DNA of 64,000 bases, taken from Chitinophaga sp. XS-30. GTDB taxonomy: Bacteria; Bacteroidota; Bacteroidia; Chitinophagales; Chitinophagaceae. Under the pieces are notes generated by a model, which was not told the origin of the DNA, did no database searches, and was given only the letters and a program-made list of their open reading frames with translations. The position numbers and the translations under genes are program-made. Shown here piece by piece: positions 43,734 through 53,394 of the stretch. The stretch covers positions 2,850,032 through 2,914,031 of the forward strand of contig NZ_CP043006.1 of the NCBI RefSeq assembly GCF_008086345.1, written 5' to 3'. Numbering within the stretch: position 1 is the first letter of the stretch; every line of letters starts with the position of its first letter.

Positions 43734-44876
43734 CTATCTGAAATGCAGCACATTATCCTTATCCACATAAGAATCAATGCCGGCAATGAGCTTCAAATCG
43801 TCCTGGAAAGCGGAAATAGGTTGGTTCCGGTCCAGCACGCCCACAAATTTTTTATCGCTGATAGCCGGATCATCGATGATCACCTGCATGCCAAACCAGC
43901 GCGGCACTACCTTCGCAATTTCCTTCAGCGGCATTTCATCGAAAAAGAACAGTCCTTTTTGCCAGCCCAATACAACCTTCGCATCAAAAGTTCGTTGCTG
44001 AATGGCTTGTCCGTCCTGGTAAATCGCTTGCCTGCCCGGAGCCAGCGTACTTTCCCCGGAAAGCGACCGCATGTTGACAGCGCCTTCAATGAGCGCTACT
44101 TTTGCCGTTCCGGGATCATAAGTATTGACATTGAATTCGGTACCAAGCACCTGTACCGTGCTGTTGGGCAAATGAACAATAAAGGGCTTGGCTGGATCTT
44201 TGGCCACCTTCAGGTATGCTTCCCCGTTTATACTTACCTCGCGGGTAGCATCTGGAAAAGCCAGCGGGAATTTCAGCTCGGTGGCGGAATTCATCCATAC
44301 CTCCGTTCCATCGGCCAGACTGATCTTGTAATCCAGCCCTACCGGAACAGTCAGGATATTGATGACGGAAGCGTCTGCATCGCTGGAGGAATAAGTCAGG
44401 CGTTTATTGGTATTGTTGAGTTGCGTGGCACCGGTCTGGATGTTTCCCTGTTGCCGCGAAAGGTTGACCACGCTGCCATCGGCCAACCGCAATTCTACAC
44501 CGGGTTTGGCAGTGGCGGCCATATTCGTTGCCGTATCCTGTTTCCGTAGATTGTTCCACAGCAGCGCTGAGCCGGCAAGCACACCGATTGCGATAGCGGC
44601 AGCCACCCAACGGCGGCGCCCGAAAGGCAAACGCCGGATCCTGGCCGGTTCTTTGAAAGACGCCGTAAGGTCGTCCCAGTAACCCGGCTCGTCCACATAG
44701 CTGAAACGACCGGCTACGTCACCGGCAGGCAACTGTTGCATGAACTGTTCGTAGGCGATGGCAACTTCCGGTACATGCTGTACCATTTGTTCCCATTCCT
44801 CCGATTCCTGTTCACTCAGTGTATTACTCACTTTGCCGAGCAGTAAATATTCCTGATGCGCTGTTAAGTTTTTCAT
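43734..44876 (-). CDS. FecR-family anti-sigma factor
   Basis: A 380-residue inner membrane protein. The N-terminal cytoplasmic part (residues 1-85) has a sigma-binding region; a transmembrane helix lies at about 86-106 (VAAAIAIGVLAGSALLW). The periplasmic FecR domain (about 130-225) contains GVELRLADGSVVNLS, VPVGLDYKISLADGTEVWMNSATELKFP and FIVHLPNSTVQVLGTEFNVN. A C-terminal DUF4974 domain follows (about 305-380, FFDEMPLKEIAKVVPRWFG). It receives the signal from the STN domain of the SusC receptor encoded divergently and controls the sigma factor encoded 43 bases upstream. Confidence 0.95.
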   Translation of the reverse strand: MKNLTAHQEYLLLGKVSNTLSEQESEEWEQMVQHVPEVAIAYEQFMQQLPAGDVAGRFSYVDEPGYWDDLTASFKEPARIRRLPFGRRRWVAAAIAIGVLAGSALLWNNLRKQDTATNMAATAKPGVELRLADGSVVNLSRQQGNIQTGATQLNNTNKRLTYSSSDADASVINILTVPVGLDYKISLADGTEVWMNSATELKFPLAFPDATREVSINGEAYLKVAKDPAKPFIVHLPNSTVQVLGTEFNVNTYDPGTAKVALIEGAVNMRSLSGESTLAPGRQAIYQDGQAIQQRTFDAKVVLGWQKGLFFFDEMPLKEIAKVVPRWFGMQVIIDDPAISDKKFVGVLDRNQPISAFQDDLKLIAGIDSYVDKDNVLHFR

Positions 44877-44919
44877 ACTATCTATACAAGACCCATTTTT
44901 ATGGTTCCTTCACTAGTCC

Positions 44920-45474
44920 CTATCTCAAATTTTCAATATTCTTTTTTAAAACCGTTCTCAACTCCCTCAATGCCCGGTCCATATGACTGCTTACCGTGGA
45001 TTTGCTGATGCCCAGCTGTTCGGCGATCTGCGCATGGGGCAAATGTTCAATGTAATGCAATTGAAATACTTTGCCGGCCATTGGCGGCAGTTGCCGGATG
45101 GCCCTGTCCATTTCCTGTTTCAACTCGGCCTGTTCCAGGTGATGAAGTGTGGTGGTGGCTGAATTTTGGGGCAGCAGCTGCGTTTTCTCAGCCAGGGAGG
45201 CCTGATGGCGGTTGTGTTTCAGCGACCGGTTGCGGACCGCATATAACATATAATGTTCCAGAGAGCGTTCAATGTGCTCGTACCGCCGGTTTGTCCAGAA
45301 ATCAATAAAGAACTCCTGTACAATATCCTTGGCGGCCTCAGCGTCCTGTGTGATCGCATAGGCCAGGACATACAAGCGTTTGCGCGCATGATGGAACAGG
45401 TGGTCAAACGCAGCCAGATCATGCTGTTGAAGCTGCGTTAATAATATGGTATAGGCCGTATGATCAGTTGCCAT
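44920..45474 (-). CDS. ECF sigma factor (RNA polymerase sigma-70 family)
   Basis: A 184-residue FecI-like sigma factor. The sigma-2 region (about 20-90) has DHLFHHARKRLYVLAYAI and EAAKDIVQEFFIDFW. The sigma-4 region (about 125-180) has QLPPMAGKVFQLHYIEHLPH and the helix-turn-helix AEQLGISKSTVSSHMDRALR. It is paired with the FecR gene downstream on the same strand and divergent from the SusC-led operon that it likely controls. Confidence 0.95.
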   Translation of the reverse strand: MATDHTAYTILLTQLQQHDLAAFDHLFHHARKRLYVLAYAITQDAEAAKDIVQEFFIDFWTNRRYEHIERSLEHYMLYAVRNRSLKHNRHQASLAEKTQLLPQNSATTTLHHLEQAELKQEMDRAIRQLPPMAGKVFQLHYIEHLPHAQIAEQLGISKSTVSSHMDRALRELRTVLKKNIENLR

Positions 45475-45835
45475 ATAAATTCCTGTAATTATCTCCCCGG
45501 GAAGGCCCTAAACAACACCAAATATATCTAAAAACCGGAAACTGTGCACTTTAGCCTCCCGGACATGGCCTGTAGACGCCGGTGCCGGCCGGAATTTTCC
45601 GTCTATTTTGATAAAATTTTAAAAAATCCGGATTTGGACTAGTGAGGCGGTTACCGTTTCGGGTCTTGTATAGTTGTAATCAACCAAAAATCAGCATGAC
45701 CAATCACATTAAAACGCACAATATGTGTTGCCGCAACGTGCCGTAAAATCACCGTTAAAAAACCCCTCCGCCAGTCAAGCAAGAAGGGGCTTTGTTCGAA
45801 ACATCATTGTCTAATATTTCAAACTGCTGCAATTT
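45475..45835. other. Divergent regulatory gap between sigma factor and SusC genes
   Basis: These 361 bases hold no credible gene. They should contain the promoters of both the sigma/FecR pair and the SusC operon. A near-match to the -7 box (TATAGTTG, 45669-45676) and a short TTGC-C-GCAA dyad around 45729 are visible, neither decisive. I could not pick out an ECF promoter. Confidence 0.5.
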
Positions 45836-48800
45836 ATGCAAAAAAGAGGTATTATCTATACCCCGCCGTACCCGGCATTCCGTCACCGAAACTGGAACTT
45901 TATTATGAGAGTGACCGCTTTAGTATGTACAGGGATCCTGCTGTCAGCCCAATTGCTGCTGGCTGCCCCTGTTTTTTCACAAGATCATGAGCAGAAAGTT
46001 ATTTCACTCAACTATGTGCAGGCGCCGATCAAAGAGATCTTTAGCGCTATCGAGAAAAAGGCCGATGTGATCATTATGTACATGGCCACAGAGGACCTCA
46101 AAAAGGAGAAAGCAAGCATTTCCACCAGCGGCAAAAGGGTGGCCGAAGTGCTGGATGAGCTGTTAAAGCCCCGGGGCATCAGGTGGGCCGTGCGCGGAAA
46201 CATCATCCGGCTTTACCCGGAAAAAGCGGAGGGCGATGACGCCGCTGTTTCCTCCGCCAGGGATACTACTATCTCCGTTACCGGCAAAGTGACCGATGCG
46301 GCGGGTTCCCCCATACCCGGCGCTACTGTGCTGGTAAAGGGAACCCGGTTGGGTGCCAAAACGGATGAGAACGGCAATTTTTCGCTGTCCGGTGTGCCGC
46401 CCAATTCCGTTTTACAGCTTACTTCTGTGGGTTACGAGCCCATGGAAGTGCGCGCAAAAGCGGGTCTGCAGCTTTCCGTCAGGATGCAGCCTGCCGTTTT
46501 GACGATGAAAGACCAGGTGGTGACGGGGATATACCAGCGTAAAAAGGAAAGCTTTACCGGTTCTTCCGCCACCTTTACGGTCGAGGAACTGAAAATGGTG
46601 GGTAACCAGAACCCTTTGCAGGCATTGAAAACGCTTGATCCCTCTTTTGCGATCATCGAAAACAATACCTTTGGTTCGGACCCCAACCGCTTGCCGGATA
46701 TCGAGATCAGGGGAAAGAGCAGTGTGATCGGTTTGACGGAACAGTATGGTACCGATCCCAATCAGCCGTTATTTATCCTGGATGGTTTTGAAACTACCCT
46801 GGCGGTCATCAGTGATTTCAGTATGGACCGTATCGAAAGCATTACTTTGCTGAAAGATGCCGCCGCAACGGCCATCTACGGCTCAAAAGCCGCCAACGGC
46901 GTGGTGGTGGTAGAAACCAAACGCCCTGCTGCCGGCCGTCTGCGCCTTAATTATAACCTCAACACCACCTTCAGTTTTGCGGACCTGTCTGACTACAACC
47001 TGATGAATGCAGAAGAGAAACTGGAGTTTGAGCGCCTGTCGGGTTTCCTGGGGTCTATTGATGCGAATGGCAATTTCGTTACCGATGTAGGGGACGCAAA
47101 ATACAATCAAAGGCTGGCAGAGGTCAGGCGTGGTGTGAACAGCTACTGGATGAACGAGCCCTTGCGTTTTGCCGCTACCCACCGGCATACTTTGTTTGCC
47201 GAAGGCGGAGATGCCAACCTGCGTTACGGTGCATCGCTGAGTTATGGCGAGAACCAGGGTGTCATGAACGAATCCGGGCGAAAACTGACTAACGGGAATA
47301 TCCGCCTTATCTACCGCAAAGGACGCATTGCTGTCACCAACTCGCTCAGCATCGATATTGTGAATGCGACCCGGGAAAGCGTGCCGTTCTCGGATTTTTC
47401 CAGGGCCAATCCCTATTTTCGGAAATACAATGCTGAAGGGGGGATTGACAAAGTGCTGGAGTCGTTTTCGTATGCCAACATTGCTACCGGGCAGCCCGTG
47501 ACCACCGAGACATACTACAATCCGCTGTATGATCTGCACAATAAGAATGTGAACAGGTCCGAATCGCAGGGGTTCACCAACAACTTCGAGATCGAATGGC
47601 GGATGCTGGATGAACTGAGGGCGCGCGCCCGTGTCGGCATTAACCGCATCGCTATCCGCAATGAAGTATTCAGATCGCCTTTCAACACGGAATTCGCCGG
47701 TGTCGACCCGCTGCGGCAGGGGACCTTCTACGAATCGAACGACCGTCAGATGAACTATGACGGCGACCTTAGCCTCACCTACGGAAAGTTGCTGGCAGAA
47801 AAACATATGCTGAATGTAGTGGCGGGCATGCGCCTCAACCAGATCGCCTCAACAGGCAGCGGATATGAAGTGCGCGGGTTTGTAGGCGAGGATTTCCCCA
47901 ATGCTGCATTTGCTTTCGGTTATTCGGACAGCAGGCGTGCCAGCTACCAGGAGTCCATCCGCCGCAGCGCCAGCTTCTTCCTGAATACGGGATATGCTTT
48001 TGATCAGCGTTTCCTGCTGGATGCCACCCTGCGCTCGGACGGAGCTTCCGTATTCGGGTCCAACAGGCAATTCACGACCATCTGGTCAACCGGACTGGCA
48101 TGGAACATTCACAATGAAGCGTTTTTCAAAGATGCTTCGTACGACTGGCTGAACAGCTTGCGCATAAGAGCCTCCATCGGGAACCCGGGCAACCAGAACT
48201 TTTCCGATTATGTATCGGCGAGAGTGTACCGTTACAACAATGAGAACCGTAACCCCTTCGGGCCAAGTGTGATCGTATCCAACCACGGCAATCCTTTGCT
48301 GAAATGGCAAAAGACGCTGGACCGGAATATCGGGCTGGACTTCCAGACGGCGAAAAACCGCCTGCGGATCAACGCGGACTATTTTGTAAAAACAACCGAT
48401 CCGTTGCTGGTGTTCGTTTCGGTGCCTTCCTCCTCGGGCGCCACCAGTATTACGGATAACCTGGGCGGCCAGGAGCAGACGGGGTTCACGTTTACCGCCT
48501 CCTATACGGCAATCCAGCGCAAGGCATTTACCTGGATGTTCAATGTGAACGGCCGCAGGCTCCGTTCCAGGTACACGAACTTCGGCAACGCCCTTTCCAA
48601 CTTCAATGAAAATAATAAAGGGGTAAATATGACCCGTTACTATGATGGGGCAAGCCCCTCCGACCTCTGGGCCGTCCGCTCCATGGGCATCGACCCGGCC
48701 ACCGGCAGGGAAGTGTTCCTGACCAAAGAAGGCAACCATACGTTCGTGCACAATTACAACGATGAAGTGGTGGTAGGCAACAGTGATCCTGACCTGGAGG

Positions 48801-49249
48801 GCATCCTGGGCACTTTCCTCTCCTACAAGGGCTTTACGGCGAATGTAGCCCTTCGTTACCGGTTCGGCGGGCAGATATTCATGCAGACGCTGTACGATAA
48901 AGTGGAGAATATCCCTTATCAGAATATAGGGCTGAACCAGGACAGAAGGGCCCTCTCCGAACGCTGGCAGCAACCGGGCGATAATGCCAAATTCAAAGCC
49001 ATTGCTGAAACAAGATCAACACCCATGTCCTCACGCTTTGTAGAGGACAACAACATCCTGTCAGGGGAATCCATTTCCATAGGATATGAAACGTCTGCTG
49101 CCCGGTGGCTGAAAGCAATAAGGGCCTCCTCGGTAACATTCCGGGCCTATATGAACGATATTTTCAGGGTATCTACCGTCATGAACGAACGCGGGATCGA
49201 TTATCCTTTTGCCCGGTCAGTTTCCTTATCCATGGGAGTACGGTTTTAA
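45836..49249 (+). CDS. SusC/RagA-family TonB-linked receptor with STN domain
   Basis: A 1137-residue outer membrane receptor, first gene of an operon. The signal peptide region ends near APVFSQ; the ATG at 45836 or 45905 (MRVTALVCTG) is possible, the second giving a more standard signal. Domains: STN secretin/TonB short N-terminal domain (about 50-120, ISLNYVQAPIKEIFSAIEKK), carboxypeptidase-like domain (about 147-230, VTGKVTDAAGSPIPGATVLV), and plug (about 240-365) with DRIESITLLKDAAATAIYGS and KAANGVVVVETKR. The SusC barrel completes it. The STN domain signals to a FecR, which fits the FecR/sigma pair encoded divergently. It should import a substrate bound by the SusD next door. Confidence 0.96.
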   Translation: MQKRGIIYTPPYPAFRHRNWNFIMRVTALVCTGILLSAQLLLAAPVFSQDHEQKVISLNYVQAPIKEIFSAIEKKADVIIMYMATEDLKKEKASISTSGKRVAEVLDELLKPRGIRWAVRGNIIRLYPEKAEGDDAAVSSARDTTISVTGKVTDAAGSPIPGATVLVKGTRLGAKTDENGNFSLSGVPPNSVLQLTSVGYEPMEVRAKAGLQLSVRMQPAVLTMKDQVVTGIYQRKKESFTGSSATFTVEELKMVGNQNPLQALKTLDPSFAIIENNTFGSDPNRLPDIEIRGKSSVIGLTEQYGTDPNQPLFILDGFETTLAVISDFSMDRIESITLLKDAAATAIYGSKAANGVVVVETKRPAAGRLRLNYNLNTTFSFADLSDYNLMNAEEKLEFERLSGFLGSIDANGNFVTDVGDAKYNQRLAEVRRGVNSYWMNEPLRFAATHRHTLFAEGGDANLRYGASLSYGENQGVMNESGRKLTNGNIRLIYRKGRIAVTNSLSIDIVNATRESVPFSDFSRANPYFRKYNAEGGIDKVLESFSYANIATGQPVTTETYYNPLYDLHNKNVNRSESQGFTNNFEIEWRMLDELRARARVGINRIAIRNEVFRSPFNTEFAGVDPLRQGTFYESNDRQMNYDGDLSLTYGKLLAEKHMLNVVAGMRLNQIASTGSGYEVRGFVGEDFPNAAFAFGYSDSRRASYQESIRRSASFFLNTGYAFDQRFLLDATLRSDGASVFGSNRQFTTIWSTGLAWNIHNEAFFKDASYDWLNSLRIRASIGNPGNQNFSDYVSARVYRYNNENRNPFGPSVIVSNHGNPLLKWQKTLDRNIGLDFQTAKNRLRINADYFVKTTDPLLVFVSVPSSSGATSITDNLGGQEQTGFTFTASYTAIQRKAFTWMFNVNGRRLRSRYTNFGNALSNFNENNKGVNMTRYYDGASPSDLWAVRSMGIDPATGREVFLTKEGNHTFVHNYNDEVVVGNSDPDLEGILGTFLSYKGFTANVALRYRFGGQIFMQTLYDKVENIPYQNIGLNQDRRALSERWQQPGDNAKFKAIAETRSTPMSSRFVEDNNILSGESISIGYETSAARWLKAIRASSVTFRAYMNDIFRVSTVMNERGIDYPFARSVSLSMGVRF

Positions 49250-49359
49250 TCAATAACAGCCAAAATTCAATATATGAAACCGAGCATGATACATTTTACC
49301 GCACAGGGTCATGTTAATGTGAGGTTCCATCTGACCCGTAAAAAATAAAATATTAACAG

Positions 49360-50826
49360 ATGAAAATCAAGATAGTTTCCATTTGCATGATGCTGACATT
49401 CCTGCTGGGGGCATGCAGCAAATGGATAGACGTAAAACCGAGCGACAGGCTTGCAGAAGATCAGCTGTTCACTACCAGGCAGGGTTACCTGACAGCGTTG
49501 AACGGTGTGTATGCTGAACTTACCCATGCAGCCATTTACGGTGAACAGATGACCGTATCGGGCCTTGATGTGCTGGCCCAGTATTATTATATGACGGCTT
49601 CAACACACCGGTTTTATGACTTCGCCACTTTTGCCTATGCATCGGACAGAACGAAGCCGGTATTCGATAACATGTGGAAAAAAGCGTATGAACTGATCGT
49701 TAACTGCAATGTTGTCATCGACAAGTGCGGCGAAGGCGGCAACCCTCTTTTACCGGCGCCTTATTTCGGTTTGGTGAAAGGCGAAGCGCTTGCACTCCGG
49801 GCGATGCTGCATTTGGATATGCTGCGGCTGTTTGGCCCCATCTGGTCAGAAGCGGATAAGGACCTGCCCTGTATTCCCTATAATACTTCCTCCAAACCTG
49901 AATCCTCCGATCTGCTTGGTTCCGCGGAGATCATGCAGCACATCATCGATGATCTGACAGCGGCGGTTGATTTGCTGGAAGATGCAGATCCGGTTATCAC
50001 GGAAGGCGTTCGTCATGCAGCCAATCCCAACGGCGCCAACGACCTGTACTTCCGGCAGTACCGCCTGAACTATTACGCCGCAAAAGCCTTATTGGCCAGG
50101 GCTTATCTCTGGATGCAGGATAAGGAAAGCGCCCTGCGGGAAGCACAGGAAATACTCGCAGCTGTGCTTGACCCCGGCAAACCGGTCTTCAAAATAGGCG
50201 TAGCGAACCCCGCCGCCATACCGGCGGACTTTGACCATATGATCGTATCGGAAGTGATGTTCTCTTTGTACACCATCAACCGGCAGAACATCTATACCAC
50301 TTTCTTCTCACCGGATATTCAGCGGGAAGTCCGGTTGAGCTTTAATAACAATGACGATAACCAGTCACGGAAAAATGGGATGTATGATGATCAGAACGAT
50401 TACCGCCTCAAAGCATGGATGACCCAAAACAATACCAATGGCTCCTTTCTCACCCATGTGAAGTTTGATGTGACCACCAACGCACCCGGCCCCAATATGA
50501 TGCCGCTGATAAGGCTGGGCGAGGTGATTTTAATTGCCGCGGAATGCAGCAATACGCTGGATGAAGGAACGGCCTACCTGAATATGCTGCGGACCGGACG
50601 GAACTGTGTAAGCCTGGCCCCCTCGTCAGCAGACCAGCTCAAAGATTACATCACCCGTGAGTTCAGGAAAGAGGTAATTGGCGAAGGGCAGATGTTCTTT
50701 TACTATAAGCGGAATAGCATGGACAGGGTGCCTAATCACGCCAGCCTTGCCGGAACAAAACAAATGCTCCCGGGCAACTATGTGGTACCGCTGCCCGTCA
50801 GTGAAATTGCGGTAAGAGGTAATTGA
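49360..50826 (+). CDS. SusD/RagB-family lipoprotein
   Basis: A 488-residue surface lipoprotein partner of the SusC upstream (110-base gap). The signal ends LLGAC (Cys19), followed by SKWIDVKPSDRLAEDQLF, the usual SusD opening. The TPR-like helical region has LVKGEALALRAMLHLDMLRLFGP (family hallmark) and YAAKALLARAYLWMQDKESAL. The C-terminus has MPLIRLGEVILIAAECSN and KEVIGEGQMFFYYKRN. Substrate unknown. Confidence 0.95.
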   Translation: MKIKIVSICMMLTFLLGACSKWIDVKPSDRLAEDQLFTTRQGYLTALNGVYAELTHAAIYGEQMTVSGLDVLAQYYYMTASTHRFYDFATFAYASDRTKPVFDNMWKKAYELIVNCNVVIDKCGEGGNPLLPAPYFGLVKGEALALRAMLHLDMLRLFGPIWSEADKDLPCIPYNTSSKPESSDLLGSAEIMQHIIDDLTAAVDLLEDADPVITEGVRHAANPNGANDLYFRQYRLNYYAAKALLARAYLWMQDKESALREAQEILAAVLDPGKPVFKIGVANPAAIPADFDHMIVSEVMFSLYTINRQNIYTTFFSPDIQREVRLSFNNNDDNQSRKNGMYDDQNDYRLKAWMTQNNTNGSFLTHVKFDVTTNAPGPNMMPLIRLGEVILIAAECSNTLDEGTAYLNMLRTGRNCVSLAPSSADQLKDYITREFRKEVIGEGQMFFYYKRNSMDRVPNHASLAGTKQMLPGNYVVPLPVSEIAVRGN

Positions 50827-50852
50827 TCTTAATCATTTTAAATAGTTACACC

Positions 50853-51710
50853 ATGAAAAGAATGATATATGGCTTGCTGCTGGCGCTGGTATTGCCGCTG
50901 GCATCCTGCAAAAAGGAAATGATGGGATATGAAGGGATGGAAGGTGTTTATTTTGCGGTGCAGAGCGGGCCTTCTTACGCGCTTCCTTCATCGTGGCCTT
51001 ACCGCCCCTATACGAACATCGAGTTTGTAAAATATACAGCTGACGTACAGGAACTGACAGTCAATATAAAAGTGATGATCACCGGTCCTGTCAGGGACTA
51101 TGACCGGCCATTCAAAGTGGCTGTCAATCCTGATTCCACCACCGCCGAATCCGGTGTGCACTATCAGCCGGTCGGTGAAACATTTACGATCCCGGCCAAT
51201 GAGATTGCCGGCTATATACCGGTTACAGTAAAACGTACGCCTGATATGGCGTTCGGAAACAAAAAGATAGGTCTCCGGTTGATCGCCAACGAACATTTTG
51301 GCCTTGCCTTCCCCGATTGGAAAGCTATTCCCGGACTGGGCGAAAGCAGCCTCGGTACCGATACCGCCTTCGATGCTACCCTGCATGTGATCAATGTAAA
51401 CGACCTGATGGTGCAGCCCGCCGTCTGGCGCGGTTCGGTTGTAGCGGCAACCAACAGGGAAACCGGCTCATGGGGCGCGTTTACCCGCAAGAAGATGGAA
51501 TTGATGTTCCAGCTGTTTAACCTCACCTATGAGGATTTCAGCTCCGAAACCACAATGACGCTGGTACTGTCCAATCTGATCACAACAGAGCTGGCGCGTT
51601 ATCTCGTTGATCAGTTCAATGCCGGAACACCCGTAAAGGAGGATGACGGAAGGCTGATGTGGGCGGGTAATGTTCCCTGGACCTCCATCATCGGCGTACC
51701 GTATGAATGA
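50853..51710 (+). CDS. DUF4843-domain lipoprotein
   Basis: A 285-residue lipoprotein. The ATG at 50853 (MKRMIYGLLLALVLPLASC, Cys19) is preferred over an upstream start inside the SusD end. The DUF4843 pattern is visible: EGVYFAVQSGPSY, then DYDRPFKVAVNPDSTTAESGVHY and IPANEIAGYIPVTVKRTPDM. It is a Calx-beta-like sandwich usual in the third position of this kind of SusCD operon. Likely a surface accessory protein. Confidence 0.9.
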   Translation: MKRMIYGLLLALVLPLASCKKEMMGYEGMEGVYFAVQSGPSYALPSSWPYRPYTNIEFVKYTADVQELTVNIKVMITGPVRDYDRPFKVAVNPDSTTAESGVHYQPVGETFTIPANEIAGYIPVTVKRTPDMAFGNKKIGLRLIANEHFGLAFPDWKAIPGLGESSLGTDTAFDATLHVINVNDLMVQPAVWRGSVVAATNRETGSWGAFTRKKMELMFQLFNLTYEDFSSETTMTLVLSNLITTELARYLVDQFNAGTPVKEDDGRLMWAGNVPWTSIIGVPYE

Positions 51711-51807
51711 CTTTTAACAGCCGGTTAATTAACATGATAAAGCCGGCAACTGAGCCAGATGACACCCGTTATCAAAAGCTCCATCAGATCCGTAAAATTA
51801 TGAACAG

Positions 51808-53364
51808 ATGAAAAGATCCATAATAATCATTCTTGCAGCTTATATAACTCTCCTGTCCGCCTGTTACAAAGACACCGGGAATTATGATTACAAGGAAATC
51901 AATGAAGTTAGAATAACCGGTATGGCATCCAGCTATGCGGCAACCTTCGCTTTGGATGTACTGCATATTGAGCCGCAGATAGAGACAACCCAAGAAATGA
52001 CCGATCCCTCCCGTTTGTCGTACTACTGGATACTGTACAAGGGCACTACCGCGGTGGATACGCTGGGCCACTCGCCCGTACTCGATTACCCCGTGAATGT
52101 GAGTCCGGATAACTATACGCTCTTTCTCCGGATCGTGGACAATGTTACCGGTATAGCCTGGAAATCCGGTACTACGCTGACGGTGGGGACGGCCTATTCA
52201 ACCGGTATCATGCTTATGGGAACAGGTGAGAACGGTAATGCTGAAGTAGATATGATAACAATGGTGGGCGATACCGTGGTGGTGCGCGGCATTCTCTCCG
52301 GCAGCGGATTGCCCGCATTGCAGGACCCTGTGACCATATTGCACAACGGCAACAAGGATACGTCCTCCAACTACGGCCGGTTATGGGTAATGACAAAGAG
52401 CGGATCGTACTATATCGACCGCAAGACCATGCAGGGCAATACGTCGAGAAACTTCGGAAGCATCGTTGTTACGACCGACAACCTGAACAAGGAAAGCCTT
52501 ACCCCCATTCTGTACATTCCGCAGATCAGGGACAGGGCAGGCAACGTAGGAAATGCGTATGCCCGTGCCATTATGACGAGCGACGGCAATATCTTCCCCA
52601 CACATAGCTGGCTCGTAGGCGGTGATTTCTACACGAATCCGGTTAACCGGGAGCAGACCAATTTCGGCAAGCTCATCAAAACAGCGCCCTTCCTGTTTTA
52701 TGCCATTGGAAACATGAATGCCATGATGTGGTATGATACCGAAGGCCAGCGCTTTATGAATTACGCCACATTCGGCACCGGTACTTTTTCCACAGTGCCT
52801 ACGGACAATGCAGCGGACGCTTTCCCCTGGAACCAGTCAGCCACAGGCCGCACCCTTGTGTACGGAGAGAATACGCGCAATACAGATGGAGGTGCCACCA
52901 ACGGTAACTCTTTTGCCATCATGAAAGACAACAGCAACCAATATTTTATATATAAATTCTACGCCAGCGGCGCCACGCCGATCAAGCGGGATGCTTATAC
53001 CGTGAACGCCATCGCCACCGATTTTGACAAAGCCGATTTTTATGCATTCTCATCCCGGCGTTCTGTGGTATTTTATTCCGTAGGCAACAGGCTGTACGCA
53101 TACGACTACAACAAGGGCTTTGAAAAACTTTATCAATTTTCGGATCTGGGGTCGGACGAAATAACGATGCTCAAGTTCGATACGCAGATAGATTTCTCCT
53201 CCAATACCTTGTACATCGGCACTTATAACGCATCCACAAAAGGAAGGCTGCGCCGGTTTACGGTAGGTACGGACCCTAATACTGTAACGATTTCCCCGGT
53301 GGAGAATGCAGACTGGGATGGTCTGATCAAAATCAGGAGCATGAGTTGGAGAGCCGTTAATTAG
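51808..53364 (+). CDS. PKD-like family lipoprotein
   Basis: A 518-residue lipoprotein with Cys19 in ITLLSACYKDTGNYDYKEIN, the standard opening of the PKD-like family (PKD_6 type) that accompanies SusCD-DUF4843 operons. The N-terminal PKD-like module (about 25-130, LSYYWILYKGTTAVDTLGHS) is followed by a beta-rich C-terminal region with TGIMLMGTGENGNAEVDMIT and a propeller-like pattern to the end. Its role is probably surface binding; no enzyme site was seen. It lies 97 bases after the DUF4843 gene. Confidence 0.85.
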   Translation: MKRSIIIILAAYITLLSACYKDTGNYDYKEINEVRITGMASSYAATFALDVLHIEPQIETTQEMTDPSRLSYYWILYKGTTAVDTLGHSPVLDYPVNVSPDNYTLFLRIVDNVTGIAWKSGTTLTVGTAYSTGIMLMGTGENGNAEVDMITMVGDTVVVRGILSGSGLPALQDPVTILHNGNKDTSSNYGRLWVMTKSGSYYIDRKTMQGNTSRNFGSIVVTTDNLNKESLTPILYIPQIRDRAGNVGNAYARAIMTSDGNIFPTHSWLVGGDFYTNPVNREQTNFGKLIKTAPFLFYAIGNMNAMMWYDTEGQRFMNYATFGTGTFSTVPTDNAADAFPWNQSATGRTLVYGENTRNTDGGATNGNSFAIMKDNSNQYFIYKFYASGATPIKRDAYTVNAIATDFDKADFYAFSSRRSVVFYSVGNRLYAYDYNKGFEKLYQFSDLGSDEITMLKFDTQIDFSSNTLYIGTYNASTKGRLRRFTVGTDPNTVTISPVENADWDGLIKIRSMSWRAVN

Positions 53365-53394
53365 GGTAATTCCATATAAACAAAACAAGAAAAA

